This document shows, piece by piece, positions 1 through 5,739 of a stretch of DNA of 9,707 nt. Source of the stretch: Bacillota bacterium (GTDB lineage: Bacteria; Bacillota; Clostridia; Acetivibrionales; DTU013); assembly GCA_023409735.1 (NCBI GenBank), contig JAEYRB010000022.1:1-9707 (forward strand), read 5' to 3'. Below the pieces are notes generated by a model, which had not been told where the DNA came from, made no database searches, and saw nothing but the letters and a program-made list of their open reading frames with translations. A program made the translations under genes and the position numbers. Within the stretch, counting starts at the first letter, position 1; each line of letters starts with the position of its first letter.

Positions 1-138
1 ATGTAATCACGCTCCTTTTGCCTATAAATAACGATGGTGAGAAATAAAATATGATGAAAAATTTTTGGAAGCGGATGAAATAGAAAAGGGTATGGTGTGG
101 GAATGAAAGCCGGCTCAACCCCGCTGATCGAAATGCTC
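1..138. other. Left-edge segment with no supported gene
   Basis: Short open stretches exist here: a 14-residue frame ending at about 47, a 10-residue frame at 51-83 and a 15-residue frame at 103-150. None has a convincing ribosome binding site, recognisable sequence or useful length. The 103-150 frame runs into the hairpin at 139-180, which suggests it is not a designed coding end. The segment may be the 3' untranslated part of a transcript entering from the left, because a strong terminator follows directly. Confidence 0.4.
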
Positions 139-180
139 CAACAAAAATAGGCTCCCCTTATGGGGAGCCTATTTTTGTTG
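139..180. terminator. Strong bidirectional rho-independent terminator
   Basis: This is a perfect 19-bp inverted repeat, positions 139-157 against 162-180, with a 4-nt loop (TTAT). The core is AGGCTCCCC / GGGGAGCCT and the flanks are A-rich on the left and T-rich on the right, so a U-tract forms in either direction. On the plus strand it would end a transcript entering from the left edge. On the minus strand it would back up the terminator at 324-352 behind the lipoprotein gene. Confidence 0.85.
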
Positions 181-352
181 GAATGTTAATTTTGTTTAAT
201 TCAAGCGCTTGCCGCCAAAGGCTAAACCACAAATCTATGAAATTTTGAGGCAAGCGCAGGTGATATCCGATGAAAAGTGGTGCAACGGCAAAGCGTTCGC
301 GGCGCGAACGCCTGCAAAGACACAAAAAGCCCGGATAAAGTCCGGGCTTTTT
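181..352. other. Hairpin-rich intergenic element, possible repeat or structured RNA
   Basis: Three inverted repeats follow one another. GCGCTTGCC (205-213) pairs with GGCAAGCGC (249-257) around a 35-nt loop. GCGTTCGCG (293-301) mirrors CGCGAACGC (303-311), with one base between. The third is the terminator at 324-352. Both strands are open for about 70 codons here, but with no ribosome binding site and no protein-like composition, so I do not call a gene. The arrangement resembles a dispersed intergenic repeat or a structured 3' untranslated region of the lipoprotein transcript. Its identity is unresolved. Confidence 0.4.
324..352. terminator. Bidirectional rho-independent terminator behind the lipoprotein gene
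   Basis: AAAAAGCCCGGA (324-335) pairs with TCCGGGCTTTTT (341-352) around the 5-nt loop TAAAG. It lies about 50 bp beyond the stop codon of the minus-strand gene ending at 404, and its reverse complement also carries a T-run, so it fits as that gene's terminator. Confidence 0.85.
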
Positions 353-403
353 GGCGGTCTTTCTATTTCGATACATCATGAGGATCAAAGCGCTCCATTT
401 AAG

Positions 404-2614
404 CTATACCTCAAACGCAGGTAGCGGAACCCCTGGTATCAACGAATAGTGCCCTTCCTGAAAAACAGCAATGATGGAAAAGCCTCCGTCCGTGTCTGCA
501 CGCCTGACAAGCACTTTATAACTATCAGGGTATATGCCCCCCCCATTGGAATTTTCACTATAGGGAGAATCCCAATCTCCGTAGCCCGCCAAATCCACAT
601 CACAGGACAAATAATAGATGCCGTCTCCCATATATTGATAGCGTGAAACGGAAAAAGAAAATGTATTTTCCCACCGACCAATGTAGAGCAGGCCGTCTCT
701 ATAGAATATGCCCCTGTAATCATCGTTTCTATATTCGGAAAGCTTAAATGTATCACTCACATCAAACCAATCCTTCGCGAAGCGTTTTACTACTTCGGGC
801 GAGACTGTCAACATAAGTTTGCCCCGCTCCGTTACGTATGTGCCTTCAGGCGGGTAGTGCAGCGTTTTTCGCATTTGGTCAATTGGCAAATCAAATGCGG
901 AATGGTATTGGTAGTATGACTGAAGCGCAGTTATTGCATTGTAAGATATGGATTGGCTGTTCTTGGGAAGAAAAGCTGATACCTGTAGCATGTTCAGCGC
1001 TTGGTTGAGCGCTTTAATGTCCTCTGCAGAGAGATCGTCCGAAAGAGGTTCCTGCTCTATGGCTTCCTCAAACCAGTTCAAGGGCGCCGGCACTTTTTCC
1101 GACGGCAAGGGAAAGTCCGGCGGAAGCAAAGGTTCTTCTCCTGCCATGGATAATATAGCACAAATGGTGAACCCCCATTCGGACTGCGAGCGTTTGACCA
1201 AAAGCCGTCTTTGGTCGTAGGTTATTCCGTAATGGCTGGACTCGGGTCCGGCCAAATTATCATCGCTGGCCTTAAAAGCCAGATAAAACAAATCATCACC
1301 AAGATATTGATAATGTGTAAGGTAAACACGACAGTCATAAGTATCGTGCTCCGGGAAGCGAACCATTCCGTTCTCCAAATATGGAGAATCGTTATACCAT
1401 TGGCCAAGCTCGGCCGGATCGTATGATTCCCAGTACTCCTGTACCGAGACGCCCAGCAGGTCTTTGCTCATTTTAGAAGCGGTCTCGGGTGTGAGATAAT
1501 TCGTCATAAAGCCGTACTCACCCTCAACGCGCAAATCGAACGGATAACGGGTTTCATCCTCAAAATAATAATACATTTGCAGGGCTTGCATGCACCATTC
1601 CGGGTGTAGAGCTTCGGAATGGAAATAGGTGGGTAAATAAAATACCGGGTATGCCATATCATTCAAAGCCAATATTTCGTCTTCGTTCAGTTCTTGCTGC
1701 GCAATGGTCTCATCCTCTACCCGTGTATAAAGAAAACCGAGAGGATTGCATTCGTAGTCTTGCACGGACGGGAGCGGAACCGGAATATTAGGCACAGGAA
1801 AGTCATCCGGGAGCAAGCTATCGTTTCCCTGTCTCAACATGGCTATAACTGTAAAGCCATACCAATTATCATTTTGTTCAACCAAGAGCAACAAAGCATC
1901 AGCCTGTTGCACCTCTACATTGTTTTCCAACGTATATCGGTCGAAGGCGACATAATACCGCCCTTCTCCCAAGGGCTGATACGCGCTTAGCAGCCATGTG
2001 GGAACAATCGGCTGATCAATGCAAGCATATGTAATTGAGCGGTCATCGTTCAAGAGCTCAAATACCGGGGCGTCTCCAGGCGAGGTTACCTGGGGAATCA
2101 CAGGGAAGTCTAGGCCCAGCGCATTGTTGAAGAAATATCCATCACCTTCCACCTCAAGATAGTACTCGCCATCATCCAATTGCTCTTGCCGCCAGCTGCT
2201 GCTATGGCGCGGCCGGGTGATCGTTCGGGCGAGCAAAGGATCATACGCTTTCTGCTCTAAAAGCAGCATATGCAAAAGGCGTAACCGCTCTGCTTCTGTT
2301 ATATCCTTGGCGCTGGCGAAGCAACGGATCTCCGCATTGGAGATATTGGCCGCCAATGTGTTCAATTGGTATATGGCACGCGATGTCAATGGGTTATCGT
2401 CGGGAACATCCAATAAAAGCTGTTCCGAAAGAAGTTTGGTGATCTCCATGTTAGGCGTCTGCACGGGCGATGGTGTTGGCGTAGCGTGCGCGGCCGCGAT
2501 TGGCAGCCGGGGCGTGGCAGTTTCATCCACCGTTGTGTTTTCGGATAGGCAAGCAGAACAAACTGAGATGAATAGCATCAAGAAAAGCAGAACAAACCAT
2601 TTTATCCGATGCAT
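404..2614 (-). CDS. Large secreted, probably lipid-anchored protein with three internal repeats; function unknown
   Basis: The product has 736 residues. The start at 2614 is preferred over an ATG eight codons upstream (2638) because GAGGAGG lies 5-6 nt before it and the signal peptide then begins properly: a basic MHRIK, a hydrophobic stretch, then SVCSAC with Cys22 as candidate lipidation site. The lipobox is imperfect (Cys at -3), so lipidation is likely but not certain. A Thr/Pro-rich linker lies around residues 44-54. The rest consists of three diverged repeats of about 223 residues. Each carries a Y-Q-x-L/M-G-(E/D)-x-x-(Y/F)-Y-(V/L) block (around 212, 435, 659), a W/G-G-F-(T/S)-(V/I)-I/C-A block (251, 479, 710) and a closing L-(L/I)-P-x-(D/V)-(F/P) segment (267, 496, 725). 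The family is not recognised. The protein is acidic and aromatic-rich and probably faces outward. It appears monocistronic, ending at the 324-352 terminator. Confidence 0.88.
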   Translation of the reverse strand: MHRIKWFVLLFLMLFISVCSACLSENTTVDETATPRLPIAAAHATPTPSPVQTPNMEITKLLSEQLLLDVPDDNPLTSRAIYQLNTLAANISNAEIRCFASAKDITEAERLRLLHMLLLEQKAYDPLLARTITRPRHSSSWRQEQLDDGEYYLEVEGDGYFFNNALGLDFPVIPQVTSPGDAPVFELLNDDRSITYACIDQPIVPTWLLSAYQPLGEGRYYVAFDRYTLENNVEVQQADALLLLVEQNDNWYGFTVIAMLRQGNDSLLPDDFPVPNIPVPLPSVQDYECNPLGFLYTRVEDETIAQQELNEDEILALNDMAYPVFYLPTYFHSEALHPEWCMQALQMYYYFEDETRYPFDLRVEGEYGFMTNYLTPETASKMSKDLLGVSVQEYWESYDPAELGQWYNDSPYLENGMVRFPEHDTYDCRVYLTHYQYLGDDLFYLAFKASDDNLAGPESSHYGITYDQRRLLVKRSQSEWGFTICAILSMAGEEPLLPPDFPLPSEKVPAPLNWFEEAIEQEPLSDDLSAEDIKALNQALNMLQVSAFLPKNSQSISYNAITALQSYYQYHSAFDLPIDQMRKTLHYPPEGTYVTERGKLMLTVSPEVVKRFAKDWFDVSDTFKLSEYRNDDYRGIFYRDGLLYIGRWENTFSFSVSRYQYMGDGIYYLSCDVDLAGYGDWDSPYSENSNGGGIYPDSYKVLVRRADTDGGFSIIAVFQEGHYSLIPGVPLPAFEV

Positions 2615-2669
2615 ATTTTCCTCCTCAAACCTGTACATCTAGGGCTTATGCTTCGCTTTATGACATGAA

Positions 2670-2691
2670 CCATATATTTGCAAATATATGG
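2670..2691. promoter_or_regulatory. Perfect 22-bp palindrome, candidate operator of the lipoprotein gene
   Basis: The half-site CCATATATTTG (2670-2680) is followed directly by its exact reverse complement (2681-2691). The palindrome ends 56 bp upstream of the chosen start codon at 2614, where a promoter would be expected; TTGCAA and TATATT-like hexamers overlap it. There is no T-run, so it is not a terminator. The symmetry suits a dimeric repressor or activator. No regulator gene lies next to it in the window, so the binding protein is unknown. Confidence 0.5.
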
Positions 2692-2800
2692 AGACGGTTG
2701 AATACCTTGCGGATTAGCAAATCATCTTAAATCTCAGATAATCTGCGTTAAACGTATCCCGGGCATCGTGCATCGTGCAGGGAACCAGCTTCAGGCCTAA

Positions 2801-3112
2801 TGCAATACATGGGATAGCCTTCGCGCTGCTCTATATGCCACTGATAACCAGATAGAGGCGCAAGGACAAAAGTCCATTCTAACCGGGCACCACTACCGCC
2901 ATAATTACGTGAGTATTTTGTAGAATGGTAGGGTAGATGTATTAAACGCGCAGAAGTGGCTGGAACACGCCGCTGCTAAGACTACCCTTTCGATTTGTGC
3001 CCACTTGTCACAGGAATACGAGCTGCAAAATGCCGAGAAATTAAATGCCGTGTTTACGAAAGTATCAAAACAGTTACAAACAAGGGTGAATATAGAAAAG
3101 AGCCCCAAATAA
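2801..3112 (+). pseudogene. Decayed C-terminal catalytic domain of a tyrosine recombinase (integrase)
   Basis: The plus-strand frame starting at 2801 reads as the end of a phage or conjugative-element integrase. It holds T-G-H-H-Y-R-H-N-Y-V-S-I-L, in which His (2888) and Arg (2897) form the HxxR box. V-D-V-L-N-A-Q-K-W-L-E-H follows, where the usual L-G-H box is L-E-H. Next comes K-T-T-L-S-I-C-A-H-L-S, where the catalytic Tyr of the I-Y-x-H-L motif is Cys (TGT, 2996-2998). An in-frame TAG at 2921-2923 falls where relatives commonly have Tyr, and a TAA at 2798 bounds the readable part. No start codon or N-terminal domain is recognisable upstream. A terminator follows the TAA at 3110-3112. I read this as the relic of a lost mobile element. 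Confidence 0.8.
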
Positions 3113-3141
3113 GCCTGACTTAGGGTGTAGCGGGGCTTTTA
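3098..3141. terminator. Terminator hairpin after the integrase relic
   Basis: AGCCCC (3101-3106) pairs with GGGGCT (3132-3137), extended by flanking A-T and G-T pairs, over a loop of about 25 nt and followed by TTTTATT on the plus strand. The reverse complement also ends T-rich, so the hairpin may additionally terminate the minus-strand DUF4342 gene ending at 3190. The large loop makes it weaker than the others in this window. Confidence 0.55.
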
Positions 3142-3189
3142 TTCGAACTTGCCCTTCAAGCAGAAATAGCTGCGCATTACAATGATATT

Positions 3190-3432
3190 TTACCGTTCAA
3201 TCACTATTGTACACTCTGTTGCCAAAGCCGTAATTGTTGCAACGGCGGCAAAAACAGGAGCTAATGCGATGCCGACTACGCCGACGGTTAATGGAAAGCT
3301 TAGAATTTCCTTATAATCTTTATCCATTATTGTAACTTTCCTCGCGTTACCTTCACGGATGATTTCCTTGATCTTATCCATCAAGTCTTCACCATTTATC
3401 TTAAACTCTTCTGTTTTCTTTTCTCCGCTCAC
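3190..3432 (-). CDS. DUF4342-family small protein
   Basis: The product has 80 residues. The start is a GTG at 3432, supported by AGGAGGT about 8 nt upstream; no in-frame ATG is better placed. Residues 8-45 are polar and include F-K-I-N-G-E-D-L and a K/R-rich segment ending K-V-T-I-M-D. Residues 46-70 are hydrophobic (P-L-T-V-G-V-V-G-I-A-L-A-P then Ala-rich), followed by the conserved end C-T-I-V-I-E-R. This layout matches DUF4342, small single-domain proteins of unknown function with a hydrophobic C-terminal half that may associate with the membrane. The length is normal for the family. It appears to be transcribed alone, 193 bp downstream of the glycosyltransferase gene, and no promoter stands out. 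Confidence 0.85.
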   Translation of the reverse strand: MSGEKKTEEFKINGEDLMDKIKEIIREGNARKVTIMDKDYKEILSFPLTVGVVGIALAPVFAAVATITALATECTIVIER

Positions 3433-3625
3433 AATACTCTACCTCCTAAATTTTATTTTAATTTACTTATCAAAACCAAGCATAAGAAAGTGCGTTGCAA
3501 TTAGTCATACAAGAATAAACAGAAACGATGAAAATTCGGAAGTTGCAATATACCTAACAAAAGCTTGAAGCTACCACGGGACATTGGCTGACTTTCTAAT
3601 TGTTCTCTTTCTCCCAACCTTACTC

Positions 3626-5173
3626 TCACTGGAATTTCTTTATGGCTTGTATAGCTTCTTCAACCGAAAATTTTGGGTCCCTGCAAATTAGTATCAGAGT
3701 CTCGTTCGGTTTGCGGTAAAGGGTCCTTGATATCTTTCCTATCGTTACGTTGCCGAAAAACTGCCGCATTGCATCCTGCGATTCTCCGATCATGATCCAC
3801 GTATTTCTACCGATGTTATCCATGCTGAAGAAATAATAGTTCAGCTGCCCGCATGTCGCATTCGGCAGACCCTTCTCGCCCCCAAACAGATCAATCGCTC
3901 CGGCCCACCCATAGTTTTGTGTAACGATGGCTGTATCGGCGCGCTCCTGTTCGGAAAGGCTGTTGTATACTTCCGTAACATCATTGACGAGTATGTCCCA
4001 CTCGAGCCGGTCATAGAAATACTGTGGGAGTTCGACATATTGATTGTTATCCAGCTTAATCGACTTTAAGCCAAGCAGTCCCCCTACGGTATCATAGTAC
4101 GATACAAGGCTGTTGAGCGGAAGAATAGGCATGAAGTTTGGTGCCTGAATAACCCCCGTCAATATAATAACAAAGGCATACCCAAACACAAGTAACCTTT
4201 TTACGCCTTTCGCAGCAAATCTTTCAAACACCGTTGCTCCCCCAGCAAGAAGCATGGCATAGGCAGGTATCAGCATGTACAATTTTGCGCCCATGGCAAG
4301 GAATACAACGAACAGTATCAGGAACATTATAGCGAGAAGCCGATACTTCTTCCCTTCTTTATTTATGAGCATGTAGTAAAGGCCTACGGTCCATATTGGC
4401 AGAAGGAATAGGTTCATTCCAATAACCTGCATCAACAAGAACTCAGCGGGACTTGCGTTAACTGTCTTTCCGGCTGCATATGCACCCCAGTATTCGGCGA
4501 TAGGGAAGCCGTTAAGTGCCTGCCATATGAGAGCCGGAAGTATGATCAACAATGCTATTCCGGCACCAAGCCATGGCCATGGAGTGGCAAACATGCTTCG
4601 ACTCTTAGTGAAAAGCAGCGCCACAGCCAAGGCGGCGATGAAAAAAGCCATAGAAGGTTTTGTCATAAGCCCTATCCCGGCGATTGCTCCGATAACAAGC
4701 CAAAGCTTGAGGTTCCCGCTCTTTATAAGCCTTATCAGAAAGTAGAAAAGCAGCATAAGAACGAACTGGTCCAGAAAATCGTATGTATACAGCGAGCCCA
4801 CTGCCATCCAAACAGGTACAAATGCCGCGGCGAGTCCCGATAGTACCATCGCGAGCCTTCCGCCGCCAAGTTCTTTTGCCATAAGGCCAACGACGATGAC
4901 GGCAGCACCGCTGAATAGGGATGGCAACAGATGTATCGCGAACAGTGAGTTTCCGAATATCGTCGTCACGCCAGCAAGAAGGGTGGGGGCTAAAGGTGGT
5001 ATGTCTACAAACGCAAGACTTAAATGACGGCTACAGGACATCGTATAAAGCTCATCGAGAAAATATCCGTAGTTTCCGCCTGTTAAAAGGTGGACGGCCG
5101 TGGTGGCAAGCGCAATATAAGCAAGCAAAGCGAAGTTGCTGATAAACATTTTGGAGGTGATTTTTTTACTCAT
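3626..5173 (-). CDS. GT39/PMT-like (ArnT-type) integral membrane glycosyltransferase
   Basis: The product has 515 residues. The start at 5173 (MSKKITSKM) is chosen because AGGAG lies 6 nt upstream and the first membrane segment follows at once; the same frame is open to 5305 but that part does not look like protein. The N-terminal ~350 residues hold many hydrophobic helices. The loop after helix 1 has Y-F-L-D-E-L-Y (37-43) with the Asp-Glu pair typical of the GT-C catalytic loop, followed by D-I-P-P (57-60), as in PMT_2/GT39 proteins. A soluble C-terminal part (about 355-515) contains V-T-Q-N-Y-G-W-A-G-A-I-D (417-428), common in this subfamily. These enzymes move a sugar from a polyprenyl-phosphate donor to a lipid, glycan or protein outside the membrane; donor and acceptor cannot be told here. 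It probably shares a transcript with the small ORF at 5242-5334. Confidence 0.88.
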   Translation of the reverse strand: MSKKITSKMFISNFALLAYIALATTAVHLLTGGNYGYFLDELYTMSCSRHLSLAFVDIPPLAPTLLAGVTTIFGNSLFAIHLLPSLFSGAAVIVVGLMAKELGGGRLAMVLSGLAAAFVPVWMAVGSLYTYDFLDQFVLMLLFYFLIRLIKSGNLKLWLVIGAIAGIGLMTKPSMAFFIAALAVALLFTKSRSMFATPWPWLGAGIALLIILPALIWQALNGFPIAEYWGAYAAGKTVNASPAEFLLMQVIGMNLFLLPIWTVGLYYMLINKEGKKYRLLAIMFLILFVVFLAMGAKLYMLIPAYAMLLAGGATVFERFAAKGVKRLLVFGYAFVIILTGVIQAPNFMPILPLNSLVSYYDTVGGLLGLKSIKLDNNQYVELPQYFYDRLEWDILVNDVTEVYNSLSEQERADTAIVTQNYGWAGAIDLFGGEKGLPNATCGQLNYYFFSMDNIGRNTWIMIGESQDAMRQFFGNVTIGKISRTLYRKPNETLILICRDPKFSVEEAIQAIKKFQ

Positions 5174-5241
5174 AACATTCTCCTGCTTGTTTGCGTACAG
5201 TTTTGTGTAGTCTGTCCACATATGAACAATAAGTATAAACT

Positions 5242-5334
5242 TTAGAACGCAACCAAAGCAACTACTACAATCAATACCATAACGCAGAGTATGAATGTTG
5301 CACATCCAATGCCTTTACCATAAGCTTTTTTCAT
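5242..5334 (-). CDS. Probable 30-residue single-pass membrane peptide
   Basis: A minus-strand ATG at 5334 opens a 30-codon frame starting M-K-K-A-Y-G-K-G-I-G, followed by an unbroken hydrophobic stretch of about 18 residues rich in Val, Leu and Ile and ending V-A-L-V-A-F. A basic N-terminus plus one membrane helix is the usual form of small bacterial membrane proteins and is unlikely in random sequence. AGGA lies about 9-10 nt upstream, a weak ribosome binding site. An extended -10 promoter lies 63-71 bp upstream, and the glycosyltransferase start follows 68 bp downstream, so the two are probably co-transcribed. The family is not recognised. It could be an accessory subunit, a regulatory peptide or a leader peptide. 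Confidence 0.5.
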   Translation of the reverse strand: MKKAYGKGIGCATFILCVMVLIVVVALVAF

Positions 5335-5396
5335 TGAAGCATTCCTGTAATTCCAGTCACCCATAGGATGCGTCGCCTTTCTGTAGAATTTGGTAT

Positions 5397-5405
5397 ATCA
5401 TAGCA
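5397..5405 (-). promoter_or_regulatory. Extended -10 promoter for the small-peptide/glycosyltransferase unit
   Basis: On the minus strand the sequence reads TGCTATGAT, an extended -10 (TG-n-TATGAT) one mismatch from the hexamer consensus. The -35 region about 18 bp upstream is poor (ATACCA), which is tolerated with an extended -10. Transcription would run toward the ORF at 5334 and the gene at 5173. Confidence 0.45.
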
Positions 5406-5420
5406 CATTTTATTTGTAGT

Positions 5421-5429
5421 TGGTATAAT
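5421..5429 (+). promoter_or_regulatory. Plus-strand extended -10 element
   Basis: TGGTATAAT matches the extended -10 consensus (TG-n-TATAAT) exactly. No good -35 hexamer is seen 17-18 bp upstream. No protein gene follows on the plus strand; the transcript would run through the hairpin at 5471-5528 to the terminator at 5677-5714. It lies in an AT-rich patch, so a chance match is possible. Confidence 0.35.
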
Positions 5430-5470
5430 TTATTTACAACCGTGTTGTGCGGAACTCAACCAAACGCGAA

Positions 5471-5537
5471 TACCCCCATTTTGAAATCTATAGCCTGCAT
5501 TGGGGGTTGTAGATTCCAAAATGGGGTACGAACTGTG
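5471..5537 (+). repeat. Hairpin repeat, copy A
   Basis: The left arm (5471-5492, with C-C-C-A-T-T-T-T-G) pairs with the right arm (5508-5528, with C-A-A-A-A-T-G-G-G-G) over about 20 bp with few mismatches. The loop is 15 nt and begins GCCTGCA. The tail ACGAACTGTG (5528-5537) follows. The same layout recurs at 8413-8484 with identical loop length, loop start and tail, so the two are copies of one element. The shared sequence fades on both sides; after the tail only GAACTTGA-like similarity remains. Confidence 0.65.
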
Positions 5538-5676
5538 CCGTAGGGAACTTGACCAGGGGCGCCGTTTTCCTAAAGCCGATAAGACCTGCTTCCGCCGGAA
5601 CCGACATGAAAAAGGATAGGGAACATGGGTTTAAACACAATGGGAAACCGGTAAACCATTCCTTCCTCTCGGCATG

Positions 5677-5714
5677 AAAACATCTCCGACCGTATCGGTC
5701 GGAGATGTTTTTTT
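5677..5714. terminator. Strong bidirectional terminator behind the DUF4914 gene
   Basis: ACATCTCCGACCG (5680-5692) pairs perfectly with CGGTCGGAGATGT (5696-5708) around a 3-nt loop, extended by three A-T pairs, with a run of seven T on the plus strand and AAAA on the left. It lies about 25 bp past the DUF4914 stop codon on the minus strand, where its complement has a shorter T-run. The stronger U-tract faces the plus strand, which would fit a plus-strand transcript ending here as well. Confidence 0.85.
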
Positions 5715-5739
5715 ACTTTATTTTCCTACATTCATTGCT

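Larger units (their letters stand above)
5335..5739. other. Intergenic region with divergent promoters, hairpin repeat and terminator
   Basis: This ~400-bp stretch has no supported protein gene. It carries the minus-strand promoter at 5397-5405, a plus-strand extended -10 at 5421-5429, hairpin copy A at 5471-5537, and a strong bidirectional terminator at 5677-5714 that serves the DUF4914 gene ending at 5740. The part 5540-5676 shows only short stems (for example TTCC-GCC-GGAA and GGTTTA...TAAACC). A plus-strand transcript from about 5436 to 5714 would make an RNA of roughly 280 nt; I do not recognise it as a known RNA family. Confidence 0.4.

Noticed and set aside
158..424. Overlapping ~70-codon frames on both strands in the left intergenic region
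   Set aside because: They cross terminators and hairpins, lack ribosome binding sites, and are mutually antisense. The open frames are better explained by a non-coding repeat.
2217..2642. A 141-codon plus-strand open frame opposite the lipoprotein N-terminus
   Set aside because: It is the antisense shadow of the signal peptide, linker and first repeat. It has no ribosome binding site and is Ser/Cys-rich and low in complexity.
2764..2777. Short tandem CATCGTG x2
   Set aside because: Two copies of 7 bp in decayed intergenic DNA are expected by chance; there is no array or CRISPR-like spacing.
2905..3108. A 67-codon minus-strand frame opposite the integrase relic
   Set aside because: It is antisense to sequence with clear integrase motifs, has no ribosome binding site, and is Cys/Phe-rich in a shadow-like way.
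5174..5305. N-terminal extension of the glycosyltransferase by 44 residues
   Set aside because: The extension has no ribosome binding site at its ATG and does not resemble the family. The ATG at 5173 has AGGAG at good spacing, and the extension overlaps the better small membrane ORF in another frame.
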